Source: Acinetobacter guerrae
Lineage (GTDB): Bacteria; Pseudomonadota; Gammaproteobacteria; Pseudomonadales; Moraxellaceae
Direction of reading: 5' to 3'
NCBI RefSeq assembly: GCF_009372255.1
Contig: NZ_LXGN01000002.1
Span: 1 to 55,378, forward strand
DNA: 55,378 nucleotides
Position 1 is the stretch's first letter, and every line of letters starts with the position of its first letter. Shown piece by piece: positions 41,823 to 49,717 of the stretch. The notes beneath the pieces were generated by a model. That model was not told the DNA's origin and ran no database searches. It saw nothing but the letters and a program-made list of their open reading frames with translations. The position numbers and the translations under genes were made by a program.

Positions 41823-41851
41823 ATTATGGTCGCATTTGCGACCAATATCAA
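41823..41851 (-). promoter_or_regulatory. acr promoter with operator in its spacer
   Basis: On the minus strand TTGATA (41851-41846), a 17-base spacer and CATAAT (41828-41823) form a good sigma-70 promoter. The spacer is filled by TGGTCGC, 4 bases and GCGACCA (41827-41844), a perfect 7-bp inverted repeat. A dimeric repressor there would block polymerase, matching known acr-aca autoregulation. Confidence 0.65.
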
Positions 41852-41902
41852 TAGGGTGTTTTAATTATTTTCAAACCTTTTCTTGGACAATCTAAACATC
41901 TT

Positions 41903-43198
41903 CTAATTCACTTTCAAAAGCCCATCCCACGTAAATGGATTCTGACTTAATTTATCTCGTGACATCGACCAATTTCGGTTCGGTAAATAACAAGAGCCAA
42001 TGCCTATTTTTCTTTTTCCAAATTTATCACCAACACTTTCAAGCACTTGCATCAATTTTTCTTTTTTGTCGATTACCTCCATGTCTGTCAATAAATCATA
42101 TGTATGTCCAGATTTAGGTTCAATGCATGTCAATATCACGCCGCACTTCTTATATTTAATACCAGCTTTATACACATGACAAATCATAGCTGTAGCAGCT
42201 TTAACAAAATCCATCGCTGAATCTGTGGCTTCTGGAAAAGCATAAGATGCAGATTTATTATAAAAAGGGACACTATCATCATGCGGATTTGATTGAACAA
42301 ATACGATAATACAACCACACAGTGACTCATCATTTCTCAACCTACGGCAAGCATCTTGAGCATGTAAGCACATTGCTTCTTTTAAGTCGTCAAGTTCAGT
42401 AACTCTAGTGCCGAATGAGCGTGATGAAATTATCTGTTTTTTAGATTCTGGGGTGTCTTCAATTTCAATGCATGATGTGCCTTGAAGTTCTGCAACTGTT
42501 CTAGCCATGACAACTGAAAACTGTTTTTTCATTTCATTGGGGTTGCTGCGAGCTAAGTCGTAGACAGTATTAATGCCCATACTTTGCAGTTTTTTAGTAT
42601 GTTTGCGACCTACGCCCCAGACTTCGCTTACATCAATAATAGAAAAGAAGTGATCCTGATGTCTTTTATCCATTCCCACTAAATTACATACACCACCAAA
42701 CCGCTTTCCTTTTTTTGCCATATGATTCGCAATCTTCGCCTGTGTTTTGCTGCGTCCAATACCAACACACACTGGCAGCCCGATCCATTTTTGAATACGA
42801 TCACGCATCTGGTGTGCATAATCAGTTAAATCAAATAATTGCTCATACGCTGTCAGATCAAGAAAACACTCATCAATCGAATAAATTTCTTGCTCTGCTT
42901 CAGTGACAAAATCCAGCAAGATTTTATGAAAGCGATTCGACATTTCTTCATATAATGAGTAATTACTGGACAACACTTGCACATTGTATTTTTGTACAAT
43001 ATCGCGGATCTGAAAAAGTGGCACACCCATTTTTATGCCTAAATCTTTAGCCTCTTGCGATCGAGCAACAGCGCAGCCATCATTATTAGACAGCACAATA
43101 ACAGGCCTGTTATTTAGACTCGGATTAAACATGCGCTCGCATGAGACATAGCAATTATTTACGTCTATAAGTGCGAAAATCTTATTATTCTGTTTCAT
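41903..43198 (-). CDS. umuC: UmuC-like Y-family DNA polymerase subunit
   Basis: The 431-residue product has the Y-polymerase motifs [14 protein letters not shown] (catalytic D), SIDECFLDL and a helix-hairpin-helix near [14 protein letters not shown]. It performs translesion synthesis after UmuD processing. The start is chosen because ATG overlaps the umuD stop (ATGA). It lies inside the prophage. Confidence 0.9.
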   Translation of the reverse strand: MKQNNKIFALIDVNNCYVSCERMFNPSLNNRPVIVLSNNDGCAVARSQEAKDLGIKMGVPLFQIRDIVQKYNVQVLSSNYSLYEEMSNRFHKILLDFVTEAEQEIYSIDECFLDLTAYEQLFDLTDYAHQMRDRIQKWIGLPVCVGIGRSKTQAKIANHMAKKGKRFGGVCNLVGMDKRHQDHFFSIIDVSEVWGVGRKHTKKLQSMGINTVYDLARSNPNEMKKQFSVVMARTVAELQGTSCIEIEDTPESKKQIISSRSFGTRVTELDDLKEAMCLHAQDACRRLRNDESLCGCIIVFVQSNPHDDSVPFYNKSASYAFPEATDSAMDFVKAATAMICHVYKAGIKYKKCGVILTCIEPKSGHTYDLLTDMEVIDKKEKLMQVLESVGDKFGKRKIGIGSCYLPNRNWSMSRDKLSQNPFTWDGLLKVN

Positions 43199-43764
43199 CT
43201 GAATTTCTTCAAAAGACGTGTGACAACACCCCAAATAATCAACTCTTGTTCGTCTCTAAAGTGGATATCTGGATAATCTGGATTTTCAGCTTGCAACCAG
43301 CGCTCATTCTCATTAATCATCAATCGCTTCACAGTGAAGTCTGTATCAACAAGCGCAATGACGATATCTCTATGCTTTGCTTCAAGACTACGATCGACAA
43401 TCAACTCATCACCAACATCCATCCCAAGATTGATCATTGAAAGTGAGTTTACTTTAACAATAAAAGTCGCTGTCTCATTTTTAATAAGATGCTGATTCAA
43501 GTCGAGTTTGTTTTCAACATAATCTTGAGCAGGTGAAGGAAAGCCTGCTTGAACTCGTTCAGTTGCAAGCGGTATTTCTACATAAGTGGTTGGGTCAACT
43601 TGTCGAATATCTGAAATTTCATTTTCGTTTGATTTCTTTTTAAGATATTCTTTAATTTCTACGATACGTGACTCTGGCACACGAATTACTTTTGTTGGCT
43701 CGTTGTATTCTAGCTTTCTTCCTGCGCCTTCACGCCTACCTCCATGCTTGTTTTGGTCATTCAT
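43195..43764 (-). CDS. umuD: UmuD-like protein (extended N-terminus)
   Basis: The product starts [17 protein letters not shown], the AT-hook-like start of longer Acinetobacter-type UmuD proteins. QAGFPSP contains the Ala-Gly cleavage site, and Ser in NSLSMINLG and Lys in FTVKRLM form the S24 dyad. The longer in-frame ATG at 43806 is rejected because the operator at 43773-43793 would lie inside the gene. Confidence 0.85.
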   Translation of the reverse strand: MNDQNKHGGRREGAGRKLEYNEPTKVIRVPESRIVEIKEYLKKKSNENEISDIRQVDPTTYVEIPLATERVQAGFPSPAQDYVENKLDLNQHLIKNETATFIVKVNSLSMINLGMDVGDELIVDRSLEAKHRDIVIALVDTDFTVKRLMINENERWLQAENPDYPDIHFRDEQELIIWGVVTRLLKKFR

Positions 43765-43772
43765 TTCATATC

Positions 43773-43793
43773 TCGATAAAGTTACATTATCAA
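43773..43793. promoter_or_regulatory. UmuDAb-like operator before umuD
   Basis: On the minus strand the sequence TTGATAATGTAAC, then TTTATCGA closely follows the known UmuDAb/DdrR operator, TTGAAAATGTAAC with TTTTTCAA. Acinetobacter uses this box in place of LexA control. Confidence 0.7.
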
Positions 43794-43845
43794 AATGATA
43801 GATCATTTATGAGATGAATTTAAAATCGATAATTCTGATATAAAG

Positions 43846-44466
43846 CTAACGAGGCATATGTCGCGTTGTAAACTCATTGATATTCATATCAAAAAAGAAA
43901 TTGCGCGCTTCATCATTTTTACAGTTCAGCCAACCATTACGATATTTTTCTGGAATAACAATGATTGATCTCTTTTCATCCTCTGGCTTGTGAAACTGTG
44001 ACATGAAAGGGTGAGTATCAGCATTAATTGTAAGCATCGACATTGATCTGACCTGCTTTCCATCGATGACAGCATTTTCATAAATAGCAGCAACGGTAAA
44101 AGGCTGATGATCTTCTCTATAAATTCCCCAGCGTTCAGCTTTGCCTTCTTCCGTGTATTTGGGTTCAAAAATTGTTTGCACAGGGATCAAAGCAAATTGA
44201 CTTTTGGCCCATGCATTTCTAAATGACGGCTTCTCATGCACAGTTTCAGTTCGGGCATTATATGTGCTGCGACAGATTTTTAAGTCTTTAGCCCACTTCG
44301 GCACAAGTCCAAACTTCACTTCACGCCATTCAATTGCATCATCGGCACTGAAAATAAGAGGGCAGTCGTATCCGGGATATATATCAGATTTATACTCAAA
44401 AGTCGGTTCAAGGAGACCTAATTGTATGGCTTGAGAGCGTTTTATTGGTTCGTAATTTGCGCACAT
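43846..44466 (-). CDS. SRAP-family protein (HMCES/YedK-like)
   Basis: The 206-residue product starts MCANYEP, where Cys2 forms the crosslink to abasic sites. Asn in TYNARTET, Glu in TIFEPKY and His in HPFMSQFH complete the SRAP active site. It shields abasic sites in single-stranded DNA. Position beside umuDC supports a damage-tolerance role. It starts 3 bp from the 85-codon frame downstream of the integrase. Confidence 0.88.
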   Translation of the reverse strand: MCANYEPIKRSQAIQLGLLEPTFEYKSDIYPGYDCPLIFSADDAIEWREVKFGLVPKWAKDLKICRSTYNARTETVHEKPSFRNAWAKSQFALIPVQTIFEPKYTEEGKAERWGIYREDHQPFTVAAIYENAVIDGKQVRSMSMLTINADTHPFMSQFHKPEDEKRSIIVIPEKYRNGWLNCKNDEARNFFFDMNINEFTTRHMPR

Positions 44467-44469
44467 AAA

Positions 44470-44703
44470 TTACTCTCTCAAATAATCTTTCTTATCTTGC
44501 TCAATTAGATCAAAGAAATCATCTGAAAATTTATGTCGTAATAATTTAAGCATCAATTTATCAAGCGCATCTTTATAAGTGTCTGCTTCGATTTCAATCT
44601 TAAGTAATTGACAATCCACAACCCATTTTTGTTTATCTTCTTTCCAAAGGATCAAAAATGAATATTGCAGTGTATTAGTCAATTTTTGTTCTGTGGTTTG
44701 CAT
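44470..44703 (-). CDS. Hypothetical phage protein, 77 residues
   Basis: The product starts MQTTEQKLTNTLQYSFLILW and ends with a helical, acidic segment. GGAGC lies 7 bases before the chosen ATG, and a longer in-frame ATG would overlap the integrase gene. It is encoded between integrase and the SRAP gene. The function is unknown. Confidence 0.5.
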   Translation of the reverse strand: MQTTEQKLTNTLQYSFLILWKEDKQKWVVDCQLLKIEIEADTYKDALDKLMLKLLRHKFSDDFFDLIEQDKKDYLRE

Positions 44704-44714
44704 AATATGCTCCA

Positions 44715-45932
44715 TTAATTTTTCCAACTATCTACAATATCAGCCCAGTCTTGAAGCATTTTTCTTCTATCTTGGAGCCATCGAGCATGATTGTATGAAG
44801 CTCTAGTTTTATTTTCTTCAGTGTGAGCTAGTTGCAATTCAATCCAATCTTTATCATAACCCTTTTCGTTTAAAAGCGTAGATGCGGTGGCACGAAAATC
44901 ATGTGCAGTTACATCTCTCAGACCTATAAAATCCAACATCCTATTTAAAGTTGTTTTATTCAGCATACCTTCTTTATATATTGCTGCGAAAACATATTCT
45001 CGATTGCCATTAATTTTATGTTGTTCTTTAAGTATATTAAAAACCTGCTCTGACATAGGAACAATATGTGTTCTATTTTTTTTCATAACTCTTTTTTCTT
45101 GGTTATGTCTTGAGACCCGATTAAATTTAATTACTCGATCCTCAAAGTCTATGTGGTCCCAAGTCATTCGTCTTATTTCAACCGTTCTAAGCATTGTATA
45201 CATCAGACAAAGGCCAGCATTCTTAACTGTTGTGGTTCCTTTATAAGAGTTCAGTTTTGTAATTAATATTTGACGTTCTTTTTTCTCAAGGGGTCTAGCG
45301 TGCTCAACTTCAGGCCGATCAACGACATCTCGAACAGCGTAGGTTGGATCATATTCAGCCCTAAGTGTAGCAATTGCATATCTGATAACTGCGCCTATGA
45401 AGGTTCTATTTTGAATAGCTGATACTTCACCAGAGTGTTGCATGTTCCTCTCACGAATTCTTTTTATTGTAGAATCCATGATATTAAGGATGTCGGCAGA
45501 TGTAACATCTCTAATATTTTTTTTTCCAATTTTAGGATAAACATCACGCTCAAGTGAGTCTTTAAAATGCCTTACATATTCAGGCGATCTATTTACTAAC
45601 CTCTTTTCGATATATTCTTGTGCAACATCTTTGAATGAATTTGCTTTATCTTTTTCAGCGGCTTCCTTTGTTTTTATAGCGCGATCTTGAACCGGGCTTA
45701 TGCCAGTATCTAAAACTGCTTTAGCTTCATCTCGTTTTTTTCTAGCCTCGGCCAAACCGATAGCAGGGTATGCTCCTAGTGTCATCATAAGCTGCTTACC
45801 ATGCAACCTAAAACGATACCGCCAGAATTTTTTTCCAGTTGGCTTCACTTCCAGGCAAAGCCCATCAAAATCAGTTTCTCGGTAAACTTTTTCTTTTGGT
45901 TTAAGTGAGCGTAATTTTGCGTCATTTAACAT
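44715..45932 (-). CDS. int: Prophage tyrosine integrase (DUF4102 type)
   Basis: The 405-residue enzyme has an N-terminal DUF4102 arm-binding domain (residues 1-90) and a catalytic domain with R249 (MLRTVEI), H344-x-x-R347 (AHDFRA), H370 and Tyr380 (ASYNHARW). It inserts the phage at the trpG 5' end. Candidate arm sites begin directly at its start codon. No truncation is seen. Confidence 0.93.
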   Translation of the reverse strand: MLNDAKLRSLKPKEKVYRETDFDGLCLEVKPTGKKFWRYRFRLHGKQLMMTLGAYPAIGLAEARKKRDEAKAVLDTGISPVQDRAIKTKEAAEKDKANSFKDVAQEYIEKRLVNRSPEYVRHFKDSLERDVYPKIGKKNIRDVTSADILNIMDSTIKRIRERNMQHSGEVSAIQNRTFIGAVIRYAIATLRAEYDPTYAVRDVVDRPEVEHARPLEKKERQILITKLNSYKGTTTVKNAGLCLMYTMLRTVEIRRMTWDHIDFEDRVIKFNRVSRHNQEKRVMKKNRTHIVPMSEQVFNILKEQHKINGNREYVFAAIYKEGMLNKTTLNRMLDFIGLRDVTAHDFRATASTLLNEKGYDKDWIELQLAHTEENKTRASYNHARWLQDRRKMLQDWADIVDSWKN

Positions 45933-46361
45933 GAGAGTATGATTTTATGAAAAAATATCGTACTCGCGAATATACTCTCAAAATTCAATGTTGTGTAATT
46001 TGCCTTAATTGGCTTAGATTTGTTAAATCTTTAATTTCAATAATTTTATTATTTTATACATTTCTTTTAATTTGTTTCTATTTGTTTAATCATACTTTTC
46101 GATCATGAGAAGCATTTCTATTGCAACCTGTTGAAAATTAATTAGATATCTAAATTTTAGCTTTTGGTTTACTTATTGAGTATCCCATTTATGAAAATTC
46201 ATTCAAAAAATAAAGCTGCTATTTAAGCGGCTTATATTATCACTATTTTTGCTCTGCTTTACTATGTCTTAAATCTTAATGGTTAGGTTAATCTGCCTTA
46301 TTTTTTATAGATAAAATAAGAAAGCCCAACATTAAGTTGAGCGATATGAAACAGAATGAAT
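45933..46361. other. Gene-free stretch with attR and remnant of a second phage end
   Basis: The stretch holds arm-type words at 45933-45946 and 45972-45986, the attR core at 46099-46117, and from there to about 46270 a diverged copy of 5732-5886. Shared landmarks are CAACC..TTGAA near the core and GGCTTATATTATCA at 46229-46242 versus 5851-5864, spaced almost equally. No complete gene is visible. Confidence 0.6.
46099..46117. other. attR core, right end of the prophage
   Basis: TCGATCATGAG, A, AGCATTT repeats the attL core with one mismatch. On the minus strand it still encodes MLLMI, then runs to a stop after nine codons (MLLMIEKYD), so it is a trpG-start remnant. Confidence 0.8.
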
Positions 46362-46562
46362 TTACTCTTCGACTTCGATGGGATCACCATCCTCTGGGCG
46401 AATATGGCGTTCGCCATCATCGGCTGGGTCGACACTTGAGCCATCTTTGGTAATGCTATTGTAAAGTTCATCCTCTTTTTTATCATCGATAAACTCTTCA
46501 TCTTCAAAATCCAATGTTTCGTCATCATCATCGAAATCTAAAGGCTTTTCTTCATCTATCAT
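46362..46562 (-). CDS. Small acidic protein
   Basis: A 66-residue protein with about 45% Asp/Glu (MIDEEKPLDFDDDDETLDFE, then HIRPEDGDPIEVEE). AAGGA lies 6 bases before the ATG. It has no recognised domain and is probably intrinsically disordered. It is the first chromosomal gene right of the prophage. Confidence 0.65.
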   Translation of the reverse strand: MIDEEKPLDFDDDDETLDFEDEEFIDDKKEDELYNSITKDGSSVDPADDGERHIRPEDGDPIEVEE

Positions 46563-46753
46563 GGCGATCCTTCATTTATTGAATGAATAGAACATCATGT
46601 TCAAACATTTCATATCTTGTTTCAACAGTCGAGATTGGGTGTTTATGTAACGGATAGTAGTGGGATGACTACCGCATGTAACTTTATGAAATTTATTAAT
46701 TTTTAATTTATTTATTCAATAACTAATTTTTATTTATTCAAGAAAAAAGAATA

Positions 46754-46827
46754 ATTGTTGACAATATTGTTGATTTTAACCATTTAAACCTTTATTTTTG
46801 ACTTGTTTAATATAGATTGTTGACAAT
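46754..46827. promoter_or_regulatory. Two operator-like palindromes before the GntR gene
   Basis: ATTGTTGACAAT (ATTGT-TG-ACAAT) occurs at 46754-46765 and 46816-46827. FCD-type GntR regulators often bind ATTGT-type half-sites facing ACAAT. The second copy lies just before the gene, so autoregulation is likely. Confidence 0.6.
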
Positions 46828-46842
46828 GTGGTGTGCGCTGAA

Positions 46843-47511
46843 ATGACTCAGGTGGTTAAAGAACTGAATTCGATGACATTGACCGATCAGATTTTTAAGA
46901 AAATTCAAACTGCGATTGTGAGTGGTGATATTGCTCCTGGTAGTAAAATTTCTGAACCTGAATTGGCACGAACCTATGGTATTAGCCGAGGACCACTGCG
47001 TGAGGCGATCCATCGTCTTGAAGGACAAAAATTAGTTGAGCGAACTGCACATGTAGGTGCGCGCGTGGTGTCTTTATCACATCAACAGCTTTTTGAGCTT
47101 TATCAGATTCGGGAAACGCTAGAAGGGCTCGCTTGTCGATTGGCGGCACAGAGTATCGATAAACAGCAAATTTTAAAATTACGAGAAGTGCTTCATATTC
47201 ATGCACAAGATCCAGATTTTAAAGAGGGCAAAGGCTATTACTTGCAAGAAGGTCAGGATGATTTTCATTATTGCATCATCAAAAACTGCGGTAATAAAAC
47301 ACTGGAAAAAATGCTTTGTGATGAGTTGTACCACCTGATCAGAATGTATCGAGTGCAATATTCAAAAACACCAAATCGTCCACACAAAGCACTTTCTGAA
47401 CATATTCGTATTTTAGATGCAATTGCAGAGGGTGATGCAGAACTGGCAGAACTCCTTATGTGTCGTCACATTGCTTCATCCTATCGCAATATTCAACAAC
47501 ACCTTATTTAA
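46843..47511 (+). CDS. GntR-family regulator of the methylcitrate genes
   Basis: The 222-residue product has a winged helix (TLTDQIFKKIQTAIVSGDIA, then ARTYGISRGPLREAIHRLEG) and a helical FCD ligand domain with His residues in DDFHYCIIK. It lies 44 bp upstream of prpB in the same direction and likely controls the propionate pathway. ATG is chosen over a GTG five codons upstream, which abuts an operator. Confidence 0.85.
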   Translation: MTQVVKELNSMTLTDQIFKKIQTAIVSGDIAPGSKISEPELARTYGISRGPLREAIHRLEGQKLVERTAHVGARVVSLSHQQLFELYQIRETLEGLACRLAAQSIDKQQILKLREVLHIHAQDPDFKEGKGYYLQEGQDDFHYCIIKNCGNKTLEKMLCDELYHLIRMYRVQYSKTPNRPHKALSEHIRILDAIAEGDAELAELLMCRHIASSYRNIQQHLI

Positions 47512-47555
47512 CCTCATGTTAACAGAGCAGTTTTAAGACAAGGAGTAGGAAATTC

Positions 47556-48440
47556 ATGTCAACACTATCCGCAAGTCAGAAATTTCGAGAAGCAGTTGCT
47601 AACGAGCATCCATTACAAGTCGTTGGTGCTATTAATGCCAATCATGCTTTATTGGCACAACGTGCAGGCTATAAAGCGATTTATTTATCGGGTGGAGGCG
47701 TTGCCGCCGGTTCGTTAGGCTTACCAGATTTGGGAATTAGTAACCTTGATGATGTCCTGATTGATGTTCGCCGTATTACCGATGTTTGTGATTTACCATT
47801 GTTAGTTGATGTCGATACAGGTTTTGGTGCATCTGCATTTAATATCGCGCGTACCACCAAGTCGATGATTAAGTTTGGCGCAGCCGCAATGCATATTGAA
47901 GATCAGGTGGGTGCAAAGCGTTGTGGTCATCGCCCTAATAAAGCGATTGTGACACAACAAGAAATGGTCGATCGCATTAAAGCTGCGGTGGATGCTCGTA
48001 CTGACGAAAATTTTGTGATTATGGCGCGTACCGATGCCTTAGCTGTTGAAGGCTTACAAGCTGCGATTGATCGTGCGGGTGCATACATTGAAGCAGGTGC
48101 GGATATGCTGTTCCCAGAAGCAATTACTGAACTCGCCATGTATAAGCAGTTTGCAAATGCAACGAAAGTTCCAGTTTTGGCCAATATTACTGAATTTGGT
48201 GCTACGCCATTATTTACTACCGATGAACTGGCATCTGCCGATGTCAGCATTGCACTTTATCCACTTTCTGCTTTTCGCGCCATGAATAAAGCGGCAGAAA
48301 ATGTCTATGAGACTTTGCGTAAAGAAGGGACGCAAAAGAATGTGGTGGATACCATGCAAACCCGCCAAGAATTGTATGAACGCATTAATTATCACGCATT
48401 TGAACAATATCTTGATGCATCGTTTGAAAAAGCAAAATAA
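47556..48440 (+). CDS. prpB: 2-methylisocitrate lyase
   Basis: This enzyme splits 2-methylisocitrate into pyruvate and succinate. The 294-residue TIM barrel contains the lyase signature AKRCGHRP with the catalytic Cys, plus DVDTGFG and MARTDA. AAGGAG lies 9 bases before the ATG. It is the first enzyme gene of the methylcitrate operon here. Confidence 0.95.
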   Translation: MSTLSASQKFREAVANEHPLQVVGAINANHALLAQRAGYKAIYLSGGGVAAGSLGLPDLGISNLDDVLIDVRRITDVCDLPLLVDVDTGFGASAFNIARTTKSMIKFGAAAMHIEDQVGAKRCGHRPNKAIVTQQEMVDRIKAAVDARTDENFVIMARTDALAVEGLQAAIDRAGAYIEAGADMLFPEAITELAMYKQFANATKVPVLANITEFGATPLFTTDELASADVSIALYPLSAFRAMNKAAENVYETLRKEGTQKNVVDTMQTRQELYERINYHAFEQYLDASFEKAK

Positions 48441-48441
48441 G

Positions 48442-48514
48442 AAATCCCCCTAAATCCCCCTTTGAAAAAGGGCGACTTCCCTCCCTTTGGAAAGGGAGGG
48501 CTAGGGAGGGATTT
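48442..48514. repeat. GC-rich palindromic intergenic repeat
   Basis: The stretch contains an 8-base word repeated (TCCCCCTAAATCCCCC) and a perfect palindrome at 48479-48500 (CCCTCCCTTT, two bases, AAAGGGAGGG), flanked by AAATCCC and GGGATTT. It looks like a dispersed REP/MITE-type element and may act as a partial terminator between prpB and prpC. Confidence 0.65.
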
Positions 48515-48558
48515 TAGAACTCATAATTCACATAGAAAGAACAGAAAAGGACAATCTT

Positions 48559-49716
48559 ATGAGCAGTAATGAAACGACAACAGGCTTCAAACCAAAAAAA
48601 TCAGTTGCACTTAGTGGACAAGTGGCTGGCAACACAGCACTGTGTACCGTAGGTCGTAGTGGTAATGACTTACACTATCGTGGTTATGACATTCTTGATC
48701 TTGCTGTCGGCAGCCAATTTGAAGAAGTCGCCCACCTATTAGTACACGGCAAACTTCCGAACAAAGCAGAACTTAAAGCGTATAAAGCAAAATTAAAAGC
48801 ACTTCGTGGCTTACCCGCAGCACTCAAAACTGCACTTGAGCAATTACCACCATCAGCACACCCAATGGATGTGATGCGTACAGGTGTATCAGTATTGGGT
48901 TGTTTAACGCCAGAACATGAAGACCACAATGAAGCGGGCGCGAAAGATATCGCGGACAAATTAATGGCAAGCTTGGGTTCAATGCTGTTGTATTGGTACC
49001 ATTTCAGCAACAACGGTCGTCGTATCGAAGTTGAAACCAATGATGACTCAATTGCTGCACATTTCTTGCATCTACTTCATGGCGAAGCGCCATCGGAAGA
49101 ATGGATTCAAGCGATGCACACTTCATTAATTCTCTATGCAGAGCATGAATTTAATGCATCAACCTTTACTTCACGTGTGGTTGCAGGCACAGGTTCAGAC
49201 ATGTACTCAGCCATTACAGGTGGTATTGGTGCGCTACGTGGCCCTAAACATGGTGGTGCAAATGAAGTTGCGTTTGTGATTCAGCAGCGTTATGACAATG
49301 CCGATGAAGCAGAAGCAGACATCCGTAACCGTGTTGAGAAAAAAGAAGTGGTGATTGGTTTTGGTCATCCCGTCTATACCGTTTCTGATCCACGTAACGA
49401 AGTGATCAAGAAAGTGGCGTGTGACCTTGCCGAAGCGCAAGAGAACAACAAGATGTACTTGATCGCTGAACGTTTAGAAGCGGTGATGAAAGAAGTCAAA
49501 AATATGTTCCCGAACCTCGACTGGTTTAGTGCGGTGAGCTATCACTTGATGGGTGTTCCAACCGCAATGTTCACCCCATTATTCGTCATTGCACGTACTG
49601 CAGGTTGGTCAGCGCATGTGATTGAACAACGTCAAGACGGCAAAATTATTCGTCCAAGCGCAAACTATACGGGTCCTGAAAATCTTGAATTCAAACCATT
49701 GGCGGAGCGGGGTTAA
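48559..49716 (+). CDS. prpC: 2-methylcitrate synthase
   Basis: The enzyme condenses propionyl-CoA with oxaloacetate. The 385-residue citrate-synthase fold has [14 protein letters not shown] near the start, the His motif in [13 protein letters not shown] and VIGFGHPVY with the second catalytic His. AAAAGGA precedes the ATG. acnD follows after 1 bp. Confidence 0.94.
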   Translation: MSSNETTTGFKPKKSVALSGQVAGNTALCTVGRSGNDLHYRGYDILDLAVGSQFEEVAHLLVHGKLPNKAELKAYKAKLKALRGLPAALKTALEQLPPSAHPMDVMRTGVSVLGCLTPEHEDHNEAGAKDIADKLMASLGSMLLYWYHFSNNGRRIEVETNDDSIAAHFLHLLHGEAPSEEWIQAMHTSLILYAEHEFNASTFTSRVVAGTGSDMYSAITGGIGALRGPKHGGANEVAFVIQQRYDNADEAEADIRNRVEKKEVVIGFGHPVYTVSDPRNEVIKKVACDLAEAQENNKMYLIAERLEAVMKEVKNMFPNLDWFSAVSYHLMGVPTAMFTPLFVIARTAGWSAHVIEQRQDGKIIRPSANYTGPENLEFKPLAERG

Positions 49717-49717
49717 T

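Noticed and set aside
43765..43806. Longer start for umuD
   Set aside because: It would place the UmuDAb-like operator inside the gene and adds residues without family likeness.
46362..46562. The acidic protein as a further anti-CRISPR or DNA mimic
   Set aside because: It lies outside the prophage ends, has no Aca partner and shows no phage-like context. High acidity alone is not enough.
49622..49717. Longer start for acnD
   Set aside because: The extension lies wholly inside the prpC coding region and does not resemble the aconitase family.
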